Shown piece after piece: positions 1 to 7,573 of a DNA stretch of 16,386 nt. Position numbers and translations under genes: made by a program. Each line of letters opens with the position of its first letter. The stretch's first letter is position 1. The stretch is from Chitinophagaceae bacterium. GTDB taxonomy: Bacteria; Bacteroidota; Bacteroidia; Chitinophagales; Chitinophagaceae. The stretch lies in NCBI GenBank assembly GCA_019454915.1, contig JACFNM010000053.1, positions 1 through 16,386 of the forward strand, read 5' to 3'. The notes beneath the pieces are model-generated. The model saw only the letters and a program-made list of their open reading frames with translations, was not told the origin of the DNA and did no database searches.

Positions 1-10
1 GTCTTCCATC

Positions 11-3000
11 CTAATTACTCAAGCCCCTGAAATCTACGGGTACCAGTTTGCTCACGCCCGGCTCCTGCATGGTAACGCCATATATTACGTCCACTGTAGA
101 CATGGTCATCTTATTGTGGGTAATAATAATAAACTGCGAATTTTCACTGAACTGGCGAATCATATTGGTGAACTTATTCACGTTGGCATCGTCGAGCGGA
201 GCATCCACTTCATCTAATATACAGAAGGGCGCCGGCTTGATCAGGTAAATAGCAAACAATAACGCGGTTGCCGTTAAAGTTTTCTCCCCACCGCTTAACT
301 GAGTAATGGAAGAAGGTCTTTTCCCTTTTGGCTTGGCAATGATATCAATGCTCGTTTCAGCAAGATTCTCCGGATTCTCCAACAAAATATCCGCCGTATC
401 CTCTTCCGTAAACAAAGCCTTAAATACTTTCTGAAAATTCTCCCTCACCATATTGAAGGTCTCCAAAAACTTCTGGTTTGCAGTTGCCTCCACTTCCTGT
501 ATCGTCTGTAACAAGCTATCTTTTGCATTTACCAGGTCGTTCTTCTGCTCCAGGATAAATTCATAGCGCTTACTCATCTCCTGAAAAGCTTCAATGGCTG
601 TAGGATTCACTTCTCCCATGTTCTCCAGCCTCTTTTTCATCCGGTCGCATGATGCCTGCAGGTCTTCGGCTGTCGCATCGGAATTGCGGGCTTCTTCTAA
701 AATGGCATCCAGGTCCACTTTGAATTCTACACTCATCCGCTCCTTCATTCCTGCCAGTTTCAATTTCAGGTCGCCAAGCTTATCTTTAATCTCAGTCACC
801 AAATGATCCAACTGTTCTTTAGACTTCTGTTTAAGGCGCAGGGCCGACTCTTTTTCAGCCAATGCGTTCCGGCTGTTATAATACGCCTGATCCGCTTCAT
901 TCAGCTTCTTTTCTTCTTCTTCCTTACGCCGCAGCAAATCAACCAGCAATGCCGCAGTATTCTCAAGGGTTGCCATAGTGTCCGCAATCTGTTCGCCCAC
1001 TTCCTTCAATTGTACGCCACTTTGTTCCACACGGGTTTTCAAATCATTTAGTTGACCGCTCTTGAACTGATGCTCCTGCTTCAATGAATTTACCTTGCTT
1101 TGGAAGCGCGTAAACTGCAAATTGCCGTCGTTAAATGCCGCATTGGAGAAATTATACTCCTGCTCCGCAACCGAATATTCCGCTTCCGCTTCCCTGGTTC
1201 TGTTTTGCAAATCCTGCAATTGTACATTCAACTGTTCTAATTCTTCGCGCACGTCCGATATGGCGTGATGCTTATCTTCCAACTGGGTCCTCAATTCCTC
1301 AATACGACGACTACCGTTCTCTTCCATCTGCTGCAGGTTCTCCAATTTATTTTGAAGAGAAAAAGTCTGGTTGGTGAGGGCGTTGATTTCCTCCTGCATC
1401 TTCCTGATAGCGTCTTCTTTCAACTGGCGGCTAAAATCTGCAACTTCACTATGTTTTGTTTGTATGGCAGCTTTCAATTCGCTGACCACTTCTTCCTGTG
1501 CAAGAATTTCTTCCTGCAGCTTCTCAAGGTTTTTAGCACGACCGATCTTCTTGCCTTCAAACAAACCAACACTCCCGCCCGTCAGATAATACCTTCCTTT
1601 CACATACCGTCCATTCTTTTCCAACACAATGGCGCCATTGCTATGCAGTAATACCTCATCATTTTCAGCTATATATACATTACTCAGCAGGTATTCCGCC
1701 AGCTTCCTGTACCTGGCGTCAACTTCTATTACATCCAGCGCAGGTATGGTACCTTCCGGTTTTGCATGTTGATTAGCGGTACTGAATGCATTAATTTTGT
1801 CCAGGAGAAAAAAATTCGCTTTCCCTTTTTGATTTGCGTGTAAAAGATGTACGGCTTTTAAGCCCTCCTCCAGATCTTCTACGATATAATAATTCAAATA
1901 AGGCTCTAACACATTTTCTACAGCCGCCCTGTAGGCCTCTTTCACATAAATGATATCGGATAGGATCGGTGCGGACTGATTCCAATCGGGATTATTATGA
2001 AGAAACTTAACACTCTCCGGATAACCTTCCATGGAGTCTATAAGACTCTTTAATAAGGCGTGTTCATTCTTCCGTGCGTCCAGTTTCCGACTTTCTTCTG
2101 CTAATTGATTTCGTAATGATTCTGCCTTCTCCTGCGTCTTAAATATCTGCTCCTTCGCGTATTCATGCTGCTCCTGAGCCTGTGTTAAGTCAGTTCTCTT
2201 CTGTTCGAGTTCCGCTTCTTTCTCTTCTTTTTCCAGCTCAAGCCTCATCCTTTGCTGCTTCCGCTGATCCTGCTCCTCTTCGCCCTGCATTATTGAGCGC
2301 TGGATATTTTGAATAGAAGCATCCGCGACAGCCACTTCTTTCTCGGCATCAAATTGCTTTCTTTGCAAAGCCTGGTTATCTCTGCGAACGGTATCTATGG
2401 CCACACGCTTCTCATCAAAAATTTGTCTCTTCTCTTCTACACTCTCTTTCAACGATTCCATCTTCTCAGTAAATTCCCCTAACCTGGATTCTTCATCCGT
2501 TATCTGTGCTGTCGTAAACGCGATGCTTTCTTCCAGTCCGCTAAGCTGCCCCTCCGATTTACCCAGAAAATCCCGCAAACCGAGTTCACGTTCTTTTAAA
2601 TACTGCATCCTTTGCTCACCCAGGCTTTTTTCATTCTCCTTCCCCCGCACCGTCTCAATAAGCGCATTGAAATTGTGCTGCATCTCCTGCAAGCTCTTCT
2701 CCTGCGCAATGAAATTCAACTTATCCTGCTCAATTGCAGCTTCATCTTTCGCTATATCCGCCTCCAGTTCAAATCGCTTATCAATTTCTGTCTGCTGCTG
2801 CTCATTCAAATCTTTATAAGTCAGATTGAAACCCTCCAGCACCGCCTTTGCCAGTTCAATGCTCAGCTCCTTATACTCCTTCCTAATCTCATAATATTTT
2901 TCCGCCTTTTTCGCCTGGCTTTCCAGGCTCTTCAACTGGTTGTTAATTTCGAAAAGCAGATCTTCTATGCGGGCTAAATCCTGCTCTGTAGCATCCAGCT

Positions 3001-3538
3001 TCAGCTTAGCCTCCCTCTTTCTTGTCTTATATATTGTAATACCAGCAGCCTGTTCCACCATACGGCGTCTGCTGTTATCCTTGTCTTTTATGATATCGTC
3101 TACCATCCCTAATTCAATGATGGCATAACTGTCATTGCTGATACCCGTATCCAGGAAAAGATTATGAATATCTTTAAGACGGCAATTCACGTCATTGAGC
3201 CGATACTCGCTTTCCCCACTCTTAAAAAATTTACGGGTTACCGTTACCGTCCCAAACTCCGTAGGAAGCAGATTTCTGGTATTTTCAAAAGTCAGGCTCA
3301 CCTCGGCCAGCCCGCTGGCGCTTCGTGTCCGGGAACCGTTAAAAACGAGACTCTCCAGGTTTTCACTGCGCAGATTACTGATCTTATGCTCCCCGATTAC
3401 CCACCGGATAGAATCAATGATATTACTCTTACCGCAGCCGTTAGGTCCGATAATCCCGGTAATCCCCTGGTCAAAATTGATGGTTGTTTTGTCAGCAAAA
3501 CTCTTAAAACCCTTGATTTCTAAACTCTTTAAACGCAC
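11..3538 (-). CDS. smc: Chromosome segregation/condensation ATPase SMC
   Basis: Structural maintenance of chromosomes protein, the DNA-loop-handling ATPase of the bacterial condensin (with ScpA and ScpB, not in this window). The 1175-residue length is normal for full SMC. The N-terminal head has Walker A GPNGCGKSN at residues 31-39. Two long Glu/Lys/Gln-rich coiled-coil arms (about 165-500 and 665-1010) flank a hinge (about 503-660) that includes a Gly-Gly-Ser turn. The C-terminal head has the ABC signature LSGGEK at 1081-1086, Walker B with catalytic Glu in ILDEVD at 1107-1112, and a switch His in ITHNK near 1140. The start is GTG (3536-3538), giving the family-typical MRLKSLEIKGFKSF; I see no in-frame ATG upstream. 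The stop (TAG) is one base from a possible ATG running off the left edge, so a coupled downstream gene is possible. Identity is secure. Confidence 0.98.
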   Translation of the reverse strand: MRLKSLEIKGFKSFADKTTINFDQGITGIIGPNGCGKSNIIDSIRWVIGEHKISNLRSENLESLVFNGSRTRSASGLAEVSLTFENTRNLLPTEFGTVTVTRKFFKSGESEYRLNDVNCRLKDIHNLFLDTGISNDSYAIIELGMVDDIIKDKDNSRRRMVEQAAGITIYKTRKREAKLKLDATEQDLARIEDLLFEINNQLKSLESQAKKAEKYYEIRKEYKELSIELAKAVLEGFNLTYKDLNEQQQTEIDKRFELEADIAKDEAAIEQDKLNFIAQEKSLQEMQHNFNALIETVRGKENEKSLGEQRMQYLKERELGLRDFLGKSEGQLSGLEESIAFTTAQITDEESRLGEFTEKMESLKESVEEKRQIFDEKRVAIDTVRRDNQALQRKQFDAEKEVAVADASIQNIQRSIMQGEEEQDQRKQQRMRLELEKEEKEAELEQKRTDLTQAQEQHEYAKEQIFKTQEKAESLRNQLAEESRKLDARKNEHALLKSLIDSMEGYPESVKFLHNNPDWNQSAPILSDIIYVKEAYRAAVENVLEPYLNYYIVEDLEEGLKAVHLLHANQKGKANFFLLDKINAFSTANQHAKPEGTIPALDVIEVDARYRKLAEYLLSNVYIAENDEVLLHSNGAIVLEKNGRYVKGRYYLTGGSVGLFEGKKIGRAKNLEKLQEEILAQEEVVSELKAAIQTKHSEVADFSRQLKEDAIRKMQEEINALTNQTFSLQNKLENLQQMEENGSRRIEELRTQLEDKHHAISDVREELEQLNVQLQDLQNRTREAEAEYSVAEQEYNFSNAAFNDGNLQFTRFQSKVNSLKQEHQFKSGQLNDLKTRVEQSGVQLKEVGEQIADTMATLENTAALLVDLLRRKEEEEKKLNEADQAYYNSRNALAEKESALRLKQKSKEQLDHLVTEIKDKLGDLKLKLAGMKERMSVEFKVDLDAILEEARNSDATAEDLQASCDRMKKRLENMGEVNPTAIEAFQEMSKRYEFILEQKNDLVNAKDSLLQTIQEVEATANQKFLETFNMVRENFQKVFKALFTEEDTADILLENPENLAETSIDIIAKPKGKRPSSITQLSGGEKTLTATALLFAIYLIKPAPFCILDEVDAPLDDANVNKFTNMIRQFSENSQFIIITHNKMTMSTVDVIYGVTMQEPGVSKLVPVDFRGLSN

Positions 3539-3563
3539 AGCACTGAATTTTTTATAAAGTGGC

Positions 3564-3571
3564 CAAAAATA
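3564..3571 (-). promoter_or_regulatory. Probable smc -7 promoter element
   Basis: On the minus strand this reads TATTTTTG, an exact match to the Bacteroidota -7 consensus TAnnTTTG. It lies about 25 bases upstream of the smc GTG start, which would leave a leader of roughly 20 nt. I found no good TTTG at the expected -33 distance, so this is a half-supported promoter. Its position immediately before the GTG supports that start. Confidence 0.4.
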
Positions 3572-3654
3572 GAAGAAACAAAGTGAAAATTAGTACAGTC
3601 TATTTTATCAAACCTCATTATTATTAACGAATTATACACAGCCATCATATACAA

Positions 3655-3670
3655 ATCGTAACAATACGAT
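3655..3670. repeat. Small inverted repeat in the smc/tex divergent spacer
   Basis: Perfect 6-bp arms ATCGTA and TACGAT around a 4-base centre ACAA. It lies midway between the smc promoter candidate and the tex promoter-like motif. It could be an operator or a chance palindrome. There is a short T-containing tract after it on the plus strand, but the stem is too short and AT-rich to call a terminator. Confidence 0.3.
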
Positions 3671-3723
3671 CCTTTCCATCCTTAATTTGAACAAAAAGTT
3701 GGTTCTACGGGCGATATAACCGG

Positions 3724-3757
3724 CTTTTGGCGCAAATTTCATCTTCCTTTGATTGTT
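3724..3757 (+). promoter_or_regulatory. Promoter-like motif upstream of tex
   Basis: CTTTTGGCGCAAATT at 3724-3738 is followed 29 bases from its start by TTGTT (3753-3757). The same two-part arrangement recurs at 7264-7298 before the candidate small RNA. TTTG at 3726-3729 fits the Bacteroidota -33 box and the downstream part is a poor match to TAnnTTTG. Transcription from here would give tex a leader of about 60 nt. The evidence is the shared motif plus position, so confidence is limited. Confidence 0.35.
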
Positions 3758-3825
3758 CTCTTAAATAATCGCTCTTACTTTAACAAGTTTTTGTTTTCAA
3801 AATCACCCGTTAGTTTCGCATTCTT

Positions 3826-6069
3826 ATGACAAATTTGGCTAATCAAATAGCAATTAAGCTTAATATCCGGGTTTCTCAGGTTGATTCAGTATTAGCGCTT
3901 CTGGAAGAAGGGGCCACCATCCCTTTCATTGCCCGCTATAGAAAAGATAAAACAGGCGCCCTGGATGAGGTGGCTATTCAGCAGATTGAAGACGAATCTA
4001 AAAGCCTGAAGGCTTTTGCGGAAAGAAAGTCCGCCATCGAAAAATCTATCACCGAGCAGGGAAAGATGACCGATGAACTTAAGGAAAAATTAGACAAAGC
4101 TACTTCCATTAACGCTTTGGAAGATATCTACCTGCCCTATAAACCGAAAAGAAGAACGAAAGCGCAGATAGCGCGGGAAAACGGACTGGAACCTTTAGCG
4201 CTGTTGATCCTCGAACAGAAAGATTCAGCGCTTGCCGATGAGTTAGCCCCATATATTAATGAAAAGATTACCACCGCCGAAGATGCGTTACAGGGCGCCA
4301 GAGATATTATTGCGGAGTTGATCACCGAAGATGCGGCTTTACGGGACAAGATGCGTAAATTTTTTGAATTGAATGCTACCCTGCAAAGCAAAGTAGTGAC
4401 TGAAAAAGAAACCGAGGGTATTAAGTTCAAAGATTATTTCGATTACCAGGAACCGGTGATGCAGGTTCCTTCTCACCGGGCGCTCGCGGTACTAAGAGGT
4501 TTCATGGAGGGTATTCTTCGAATGGCTATAGCACCGGAAGAAGAAAAAGCGCTGGAAGTTATAGAAACCCTTTATGTCAAAGGCATGAATGAAAGCAGCG
4601 CACAGGTCAAAAAAGCGATCAGGGAAGGCTACCGGCGTTTGTTACAACCGTCGCTTGAGACCGAGTTCCGAACGCTGCTCAAGCAAAGGGCTGATGAAGA
4701 AGCCATCAATGTATTCGCAGAAAACCTGAGACAGTTGCTCCTTAGCTCTCCGTTGGGGAGCAAAAAGATATTGGCTATTGACCCCGGTTACCGGACGGGC
4801 TGCAAAGTAGTATGCCTTGATGAGAAAGGCTCTTTGAAGCACAATGATCTAATTTTTGTACACGAACCCAACAAACTGCATCATTCTGAAGCCACCGTCC
4901 GCCACCTCGTGGATGCCTTCCAGATAGAAGCCATAGCCATTGGTGACGGAACCGCCGGCAGGGAAACCGAAAGATTCATTAAAAGCCTGGGGCTCAACTT
5001 ACCGGTCTTCCTTGTAAATGAAGACGGCGCGTCTATCTATTCCGCTTCCGAGGTTGCAAGAGAAGAATTTCCCGACCATGACATTACCGTCCGGGGTGCA
5101 ATCAGCATCGGTCGCAGGCTAATGGACCCGCTCGCAGAATTAGTGAAGATAGACCCCAAAAGTATCGGCGTCGGTCAGTATCAGCACGACGTGAACCAAT
5201 TCAGATTAAAGGAACGGTTAGACCAAACGGTAATCAGTTGTGTGAACCAGGTAGGCGTAAATCTGAACACCGCGAGCAAGCATTTACTTGCTTATGTCAG
5301 CGGTATAGGAGCTACGTTGGCAGATAATATTATAAAATACCGAAACGAAAACGGGAGGTTCACCAATCGTACTCAACTGCTGAAAGTACCACGACTGGGC
5401 GACAAGGCTTTTGAACAATGCGCCGGTTTCTTACGGATAAAGGACGGAGAAAATTTATTGGACAACAGTACCGTACATCCCGAATCTTATTCCATTGTAC
5501 AAAGAATGGCAGCCGATAAGGAACTGGATGTTAAAGACTTTATTGGCAATGAAACCGCCATTAAATCAATACAACCGAAGAATTACATAGACGCCCGGTT
5601 TGGTGAGCACACCATTCACGATATACTCCAGGAATTACAGAAACCTGGTTTAGACCCGCGTAGCGAAGCGCACCAATTTGAATTCGCTTCCATCTATAGT
5701 ATTGAAGAAGTAAAGGAAGGGATGCTATTGCCGGGGATCGTTACCAATCTTACGAGGTTTGGCGCATTCGTGGATATCGGCGTAAAGCAGGATGGGCTGG
5801 TGCATGTATCGGAGATAGCCCACAAATATATCCAGGATCCGTCCGAGGTGTTAAAACTGAATGATAAGGTAACGGTGAAAGTATTGGAAGTTGATCTCCT
5901 GAGAAAACGGATATCTCTTTCCATCAAACAAACCCAGGAGCCATCCGTCAGAAGGGAGTTTAACAGAAATCCGAATCAGCAGCCCAAAAAGAGGTCTGCG
6001 GAAAATGATTCATCAGAGGTGTCTCTAACAGATGCGCTCAACGCTTTAAAGAAAAAATTTGGCAAATAA
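3826..6069 (+). CDS. tex: Tex family transcription accessory / S1 RNA-binding protein
   Basis: Cytoplasmic nucleic-acid-binding protein of the Tex family, conserved in bacteria and related to eukaryotic Spt6; linked to transcription in other species, with exact role unsettled. At 747 residues it has the usual length. Visible domains in order: an N-terminal helical Tex_N region with the typical IPFIARYRKDKTG stretch (about 32-44) and an ALEDIYLPYKPKRRTKA segment (about 96-113); a YqgF/RNase-H-like core beginning KILAIDPGYRTG near residue 314; tandem helix-hairpin-helix motifs near 472-540 (VSGIGATLADNI, VPRLGDKAFEQC); and an S1 domain at about 631-702 (TRFGAFVDIGVKQDGLVH). A short basic, Asn/Gln-rich tail follows. 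The gene stands alone, divergent from smc and convergent with the hydrolase at 6111, with only 41 bp between the stops and no clear terminator there. Confidence 0.97.
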   Translation: MTNLANQIAIKLNIRVSQVDSVLALLEEGATIPFIARYRKDKTGALDEVAIQQIEDESKSLKAFAERKSAIEKSITEQGKMTDELKEKLDKATSINALEDIYLPYKPKRRTKAQIARENGLEPLALLILEQKDSALADELAPYINEKITTAEDALQGARDIIAELITEDAALRDKMRKFFELNATLQSKVVTEKETEGIKFKDYFDYQEPVMQVPSHRALAVLRGFMEGILRMAIAPEEEKALEVIETLYVKGMNESSAQVKKAIREGYRRLLQPSLETEFRTLLKQRADEEAINVFAENLRQLLLSSPLGSKKILAIDPGYRTGCKVVCLDEKGSLKHNDLIFVHEPNKLHHSEATVRHLVDAFQIEAIAIGDGTAGRETERFIKSLGLNLPVFLVNEDGASIYSASEVAREEFPDHDITVRGAISIGRRLMDPLAELVKIDPKSIGVGQYQHDVNQFRLKERLDQTVISCVNQVGVNLNTASKHLLAYVSGIGATLADNIIKYRNENGRFTNRTQLLKVPRLGDKAFEQCAGFLRIKDGENLLDNSTVHPESYSIVQRMAADKELDVKDFIGNETAIKSIQPKNYIDARFGEHTIHDILQELQKPGLDPRSEAHQFEFASIYSIEEVKEGMLLPGIVTNLTRFGAFVDIGVKQDGLVHVSEIAHKYIQDPSEVLKLNDKVTVKVLEVDLLRKRISLSIKQTQEPSVRREFNRNPNQQPKKRSAENDSSEVSLTDALNALKKKFGK

Positions 6070-6110
6070 AGAATGAAGGGTTGCTTTTACATCACAGGGG
6101 GTCGTAACTA

Positions 6111-6950
6111 TTATTTATACTTCTTCATTTCTTTCACCAGCATTTTGGCGATAATTGCATTCCCTTTATCAGAAGGGTGGAGACCATCATAAGTCATATC
6201 AATGGATTCTAAAGGATAAGGATATTCGTCTTTGTCAGGATGAAACGGTATATCTATATAAGAAGGATATTTATAGTTACGGTAAGACCCCGAAGCGGGA
6301 TCCATCAGGCGCTTGAAACGAACCATGTTTTTGTGGGTCATGCCGCTCTTGTTATACAAGTCAATCACGGGAATTTGCTCCAGTTTTCCTATTTCTTTAA
6401 TCGCTTCTGCAAAATCTGCAAGCGATTGACCGTTCGTGTCCCGGTAAGAGCCCCAGGCTAAATTGCGCGGATTACCTACCTGAACAAAGTCTCCCCTTTT
6501 CATAGGCGTGATAAGTATAATCTTAGCCGAAGGATTCAGACTCCTCAGTTTATTAATAATTATTCTGAAAGAGCCATAGACGGAATTATTTCCTCTATTC
6601 AACGTATAATCTTCGATGGCGCCGATCCGTCTGCCGCTCCACCAATCATTCGTTCCTAAAAATACCGTATAGATATCCGCCTTACTAAGTCCCAGATTTT
6701 CAATTTCAGCGGCAATGCCTCCTGAAGTCCATCCATTGTGGCCCTGGTTCACGTACCGGACACCCGGCAATTTCTCCGCTACCCGTGTCAAATATCCCTT
6801 GTTAACGCGATTGCCTGTTTCATCCGGATGGTCATTCAAATAGGTAATGGAGTCGCCGATAGCTATCCAGGTAATATTCTTCCCGGGAAAAGCGGCAACA
6901 CAACAAAAGGCTAAAAGAACCAAAAAGGCTTTTTTGATTTTTGTATTCAT
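6111..6950 (-). CDS. Exported SGNH/GDSL family hydrolase
   Basis: A 279-residue esterase/lipase-type hydrolase. The N-terminus (KIKKAFLVLLAFCCVAAFPG, residues 4-23) is a signal peptide, so it probably acts in the periplasm or outside the cell. SGNH blocks are clear: block I IGDSITYL with nucleophile Ser34; a block II Gly in NQGHNGWTSGG; block III GTNDWW with the oxyanion Asn; and block V DGLHPSDKG with Asp255 and His258 completing the triad. The substrate cannot be told from sequence; acetylated glycans or lipids are both usual for the superfamily. It starts at ATG 6948-6950. Its upstream region (5' leader on the minus strand) contains a segment complementary to the candidate small RNA at 7303-7448. 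It converges with tex and is divergent from the rest of the spacer. Confidence 0.9.
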   Translation of the reverse strand: MNTKIKKAFLVLLAFCCVAAFPGKNITWIAIGDSITYLNDHPDETGNRVNKGYLTRVAEKLPGVRYVNQGHNGWTSGGIAAEIENLGLSKADIYTVFLGTNDWWSGRRIGAIEDYTLNRGNNSVYGSFRIIINKLRSLNPSAKIILITPMKRGDFVQVGNPRNLAWGSYRDTNGQSLADFAEAIKEIGKLEQIPVIDLYNKSGMTHKNMVRFKRLMDPASGSYRNYKYPSYIDIPFHPDKDEYPYPLESIDMTYDGLHPSDKGNAIIAKMLVKEMKKYK

Positions 6951-6979
6951 ATAGAAACACCAGATACTTTACATAAAAA

Positions 6980-6995
6980 CAGACCTCAATCTAAG
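6980..6995 (+). repeat. Direct repeat copy 1 (CAGACCTCAAT + CTAAG)
   Basis: CAGACCTCAAT at 6980-6990 directly followed by CTAAG. The same 11-mer recurs at 7319-7329, followed after two extra bases by CTAAG. This copy lies 30-45 bases upstream of the SGNH hydrolase start, in what should be its mRNA leader, read in reverse complement. Confidence 0.7.
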
Positions 6996-7045
6996 AATTT
7001 CTTCCCAATTAAAAACCGTTGTCAAAAATTGCCAGCATGTCCTTT

Positions 7046-7139
7046 CTCCGCCAGTCTCACGAATCGTTCGGGGAGGCTATGACGATCTCAATTACCATTT
7101 GTTATGTCCTGGTATCCCGTTTCCAACCGCAGGGCGGAG
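7046..7139. repeat. GC-richer block bounded by a 7-bp inverted repeat
   Basis: CTCCGCC (7046-7052) and GGCGGAG (7133-7139) are perfect inverted copies 80 bases apart. Inside are two small hairpins: CGAA/TTCG (7060-7070, 3-base loop) and TACCA/TGGTA (7093-7114, 12-base loop). By eye the block is much richer in G+C than the sequence on either side. It could be a structured RNA on either strand, a dispersed intergenic repeat, or a decayed gene fragment. No family is recognised. Confidence 0.4.
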
Positions 7140-7191
7140 TCCTCTCCTAATCCAGTCCTTTTATTATTCAAAAATGAACTCCTATACACGT

Positions 7192-7209
7192 ATAAGTATT
7201 TATACTTAT
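7192..7209. repeat. 18-bp AT-rich palindrome
   Basis: ATAAGTATTTATACTTAT is a perfect palindrome with 8-bp arms and a 2-base centre. It lies about 57 bases upstream of the promoter-like TTTTGG at 7265-7270. The form suits a dimeric regulator's operator or the end of a small repeat. The regulator is unknown. Confidence 0.45.
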
Positions 7210-7265
7210 CGTTGAAATGCTACTGAAAATCGAAGCTAAAACTCCTCCAACCGAATAAAATTCCT

Positions 7266-7297
7266 TTTGGCGTAAATTCGCAGCATCTTTACATTGT
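7266..7297 (+). promoter_or_regulatory. Promoter of the candidate small RNA
   Basis: TTTG at 7266-7269, 20 bases, then TACATTGT at 7290-7297. This agrees with the Bacteroidota layout TTTG-N19-TAnnTTTG, with an imperfect right half of the -7 box. The wider sequence CTTTTGGCGTAAATT (7264-7278) repeats the tex upstream motif. Transcription would start near 7303. Confidence 0.4.
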
Positions 7298-7318
7298 TGA
7301 ATCATTAGGATAGATGAT

Positions 7319-7336
7319 CAGACCTCAATAACTAAG
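7319..7336 (+). repeat. Direct repeat copy 2 (CAGACCTCAAT + AA + CTAAG)
   Basis: CAGACCTCAATAACTAAG matches copy 1 at 6980-6995 except for a 2-base insertion. It lies near the 5' end of the candidate small RNA, between a small 5' hairpin (ATCAT 7301-7305 with ATGAT 7314-7318) and the GC-rich hairpin at 7345-7368. A transcript from the plus strand here could pair with the hydrolase mRNA leader. Confidence 0.7.
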
Positions 7337-7416
7337 CAAAAGCGTTCGGCGGATGAAAGTCCGCCGGAAAACAAACAGAATTAGTCAGCCCATTGCTTTT
7401 TTCGGAATAATATAAT

Positions 7417-7448
7417 AACCGGTTCATTCAGGACCGGTTCTTTATTTT
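7417..7448 (+). terminator. Intrinsic terminator after the candidate small RNA
   Basis: AACCGGTTC (7417-7425) pairs with GGACCGGTT (7431-7439) as a 9-bp stem with one G-U pair and a 5-base loop ATTCA. It is followed by CTTTATTTT. No plus-strand protein gene ends nearby, so it implies a transcript arising within the spacer. Confidence 0.7.
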
Positions 7449-7573
7449 AGAATTAATTAAGAAATCCAATAAAATTTTATACCGCCTGCTGCGTTTGGCA
7501 ATCTGTTTAACAGTGAATTACATATAGAAGACATAAATCAGGTCTAAATAGTATGATTTTTTCTTCTTTTTAA

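Larger units (their letters stand above)
7303..7448 (+). ncRNA. Candidate small non-coding RNA
   Basis: There is no ORF, but this stretch has a promoter-like sequence before it, a strong terminator at its end and ordered stems between. Near the 5' end, ATCAT/ATGAT forms a small hairpin (7301-7318). AAGCAA (7334-7339) can pair with TTGCTT (7393-7398), which is followed by a T run to 7402. Inside that domain CGGCGGA (7347-7353) pairs perfectly with TCCGCCG (7360-7366) around the loop TGAAAG, and is extended by a U-G and a U-A pair. The AAGCAA/TTGCTT domain plus T run may itself be an early terminator, giving a roughly 100-nt form. I do not recognise an Rfam family: it lacks the hallmarks of SRP RNA, tmRNA or RNase P, and I could not match it to 6S RNA. 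A leader of the downstream NlpC gene is less likely because of the terminator and a separate promoter. Confidence 0.38.

Noticed and set aside
1..9. Possible gene start on the minus strand, ATG at 7-9 reading Met-Glu-Asp, one base after the smc stop
   Set aside because: Only three codons are inside the window, so it cannot be told from chance; mentioned in the smc entry only.
1265..2977. Several plus-strand open frames of 80-140 codons opposite smc
   Set aside because: They lie antisense to a clearly conserved coiled-coil protein, have skewed Ser/Cys/Leu/Phe-rich compositions expected from reversed Glu/Lys/Gln codons, and resemble no family.
3724..3742. Sigma-54 promoter (TTGGC...GC) upstream of tex and of the candidate small RNA
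   Set aside because: The distance from GG to the expected GC is wrong in both places (absent upstream of tex, 11 rather than 12 bases at 7269-7281).
6955..7215. 87-codon open plus-strand frame in the spacer as a small gene
   Set aside because: There is no start codon before the late ATG codons, no signal peptide or recognisable motif; kept only as an observation under the GC-richer block.
7303..7448. Known riboswitch or housekeeping RNA (SRP, tmRNA, RNase P, cobalamin)
   Set aside because: None of the conserved core sequences of these families can be found in the stretch; it is therefore left as an unassigned candidate.
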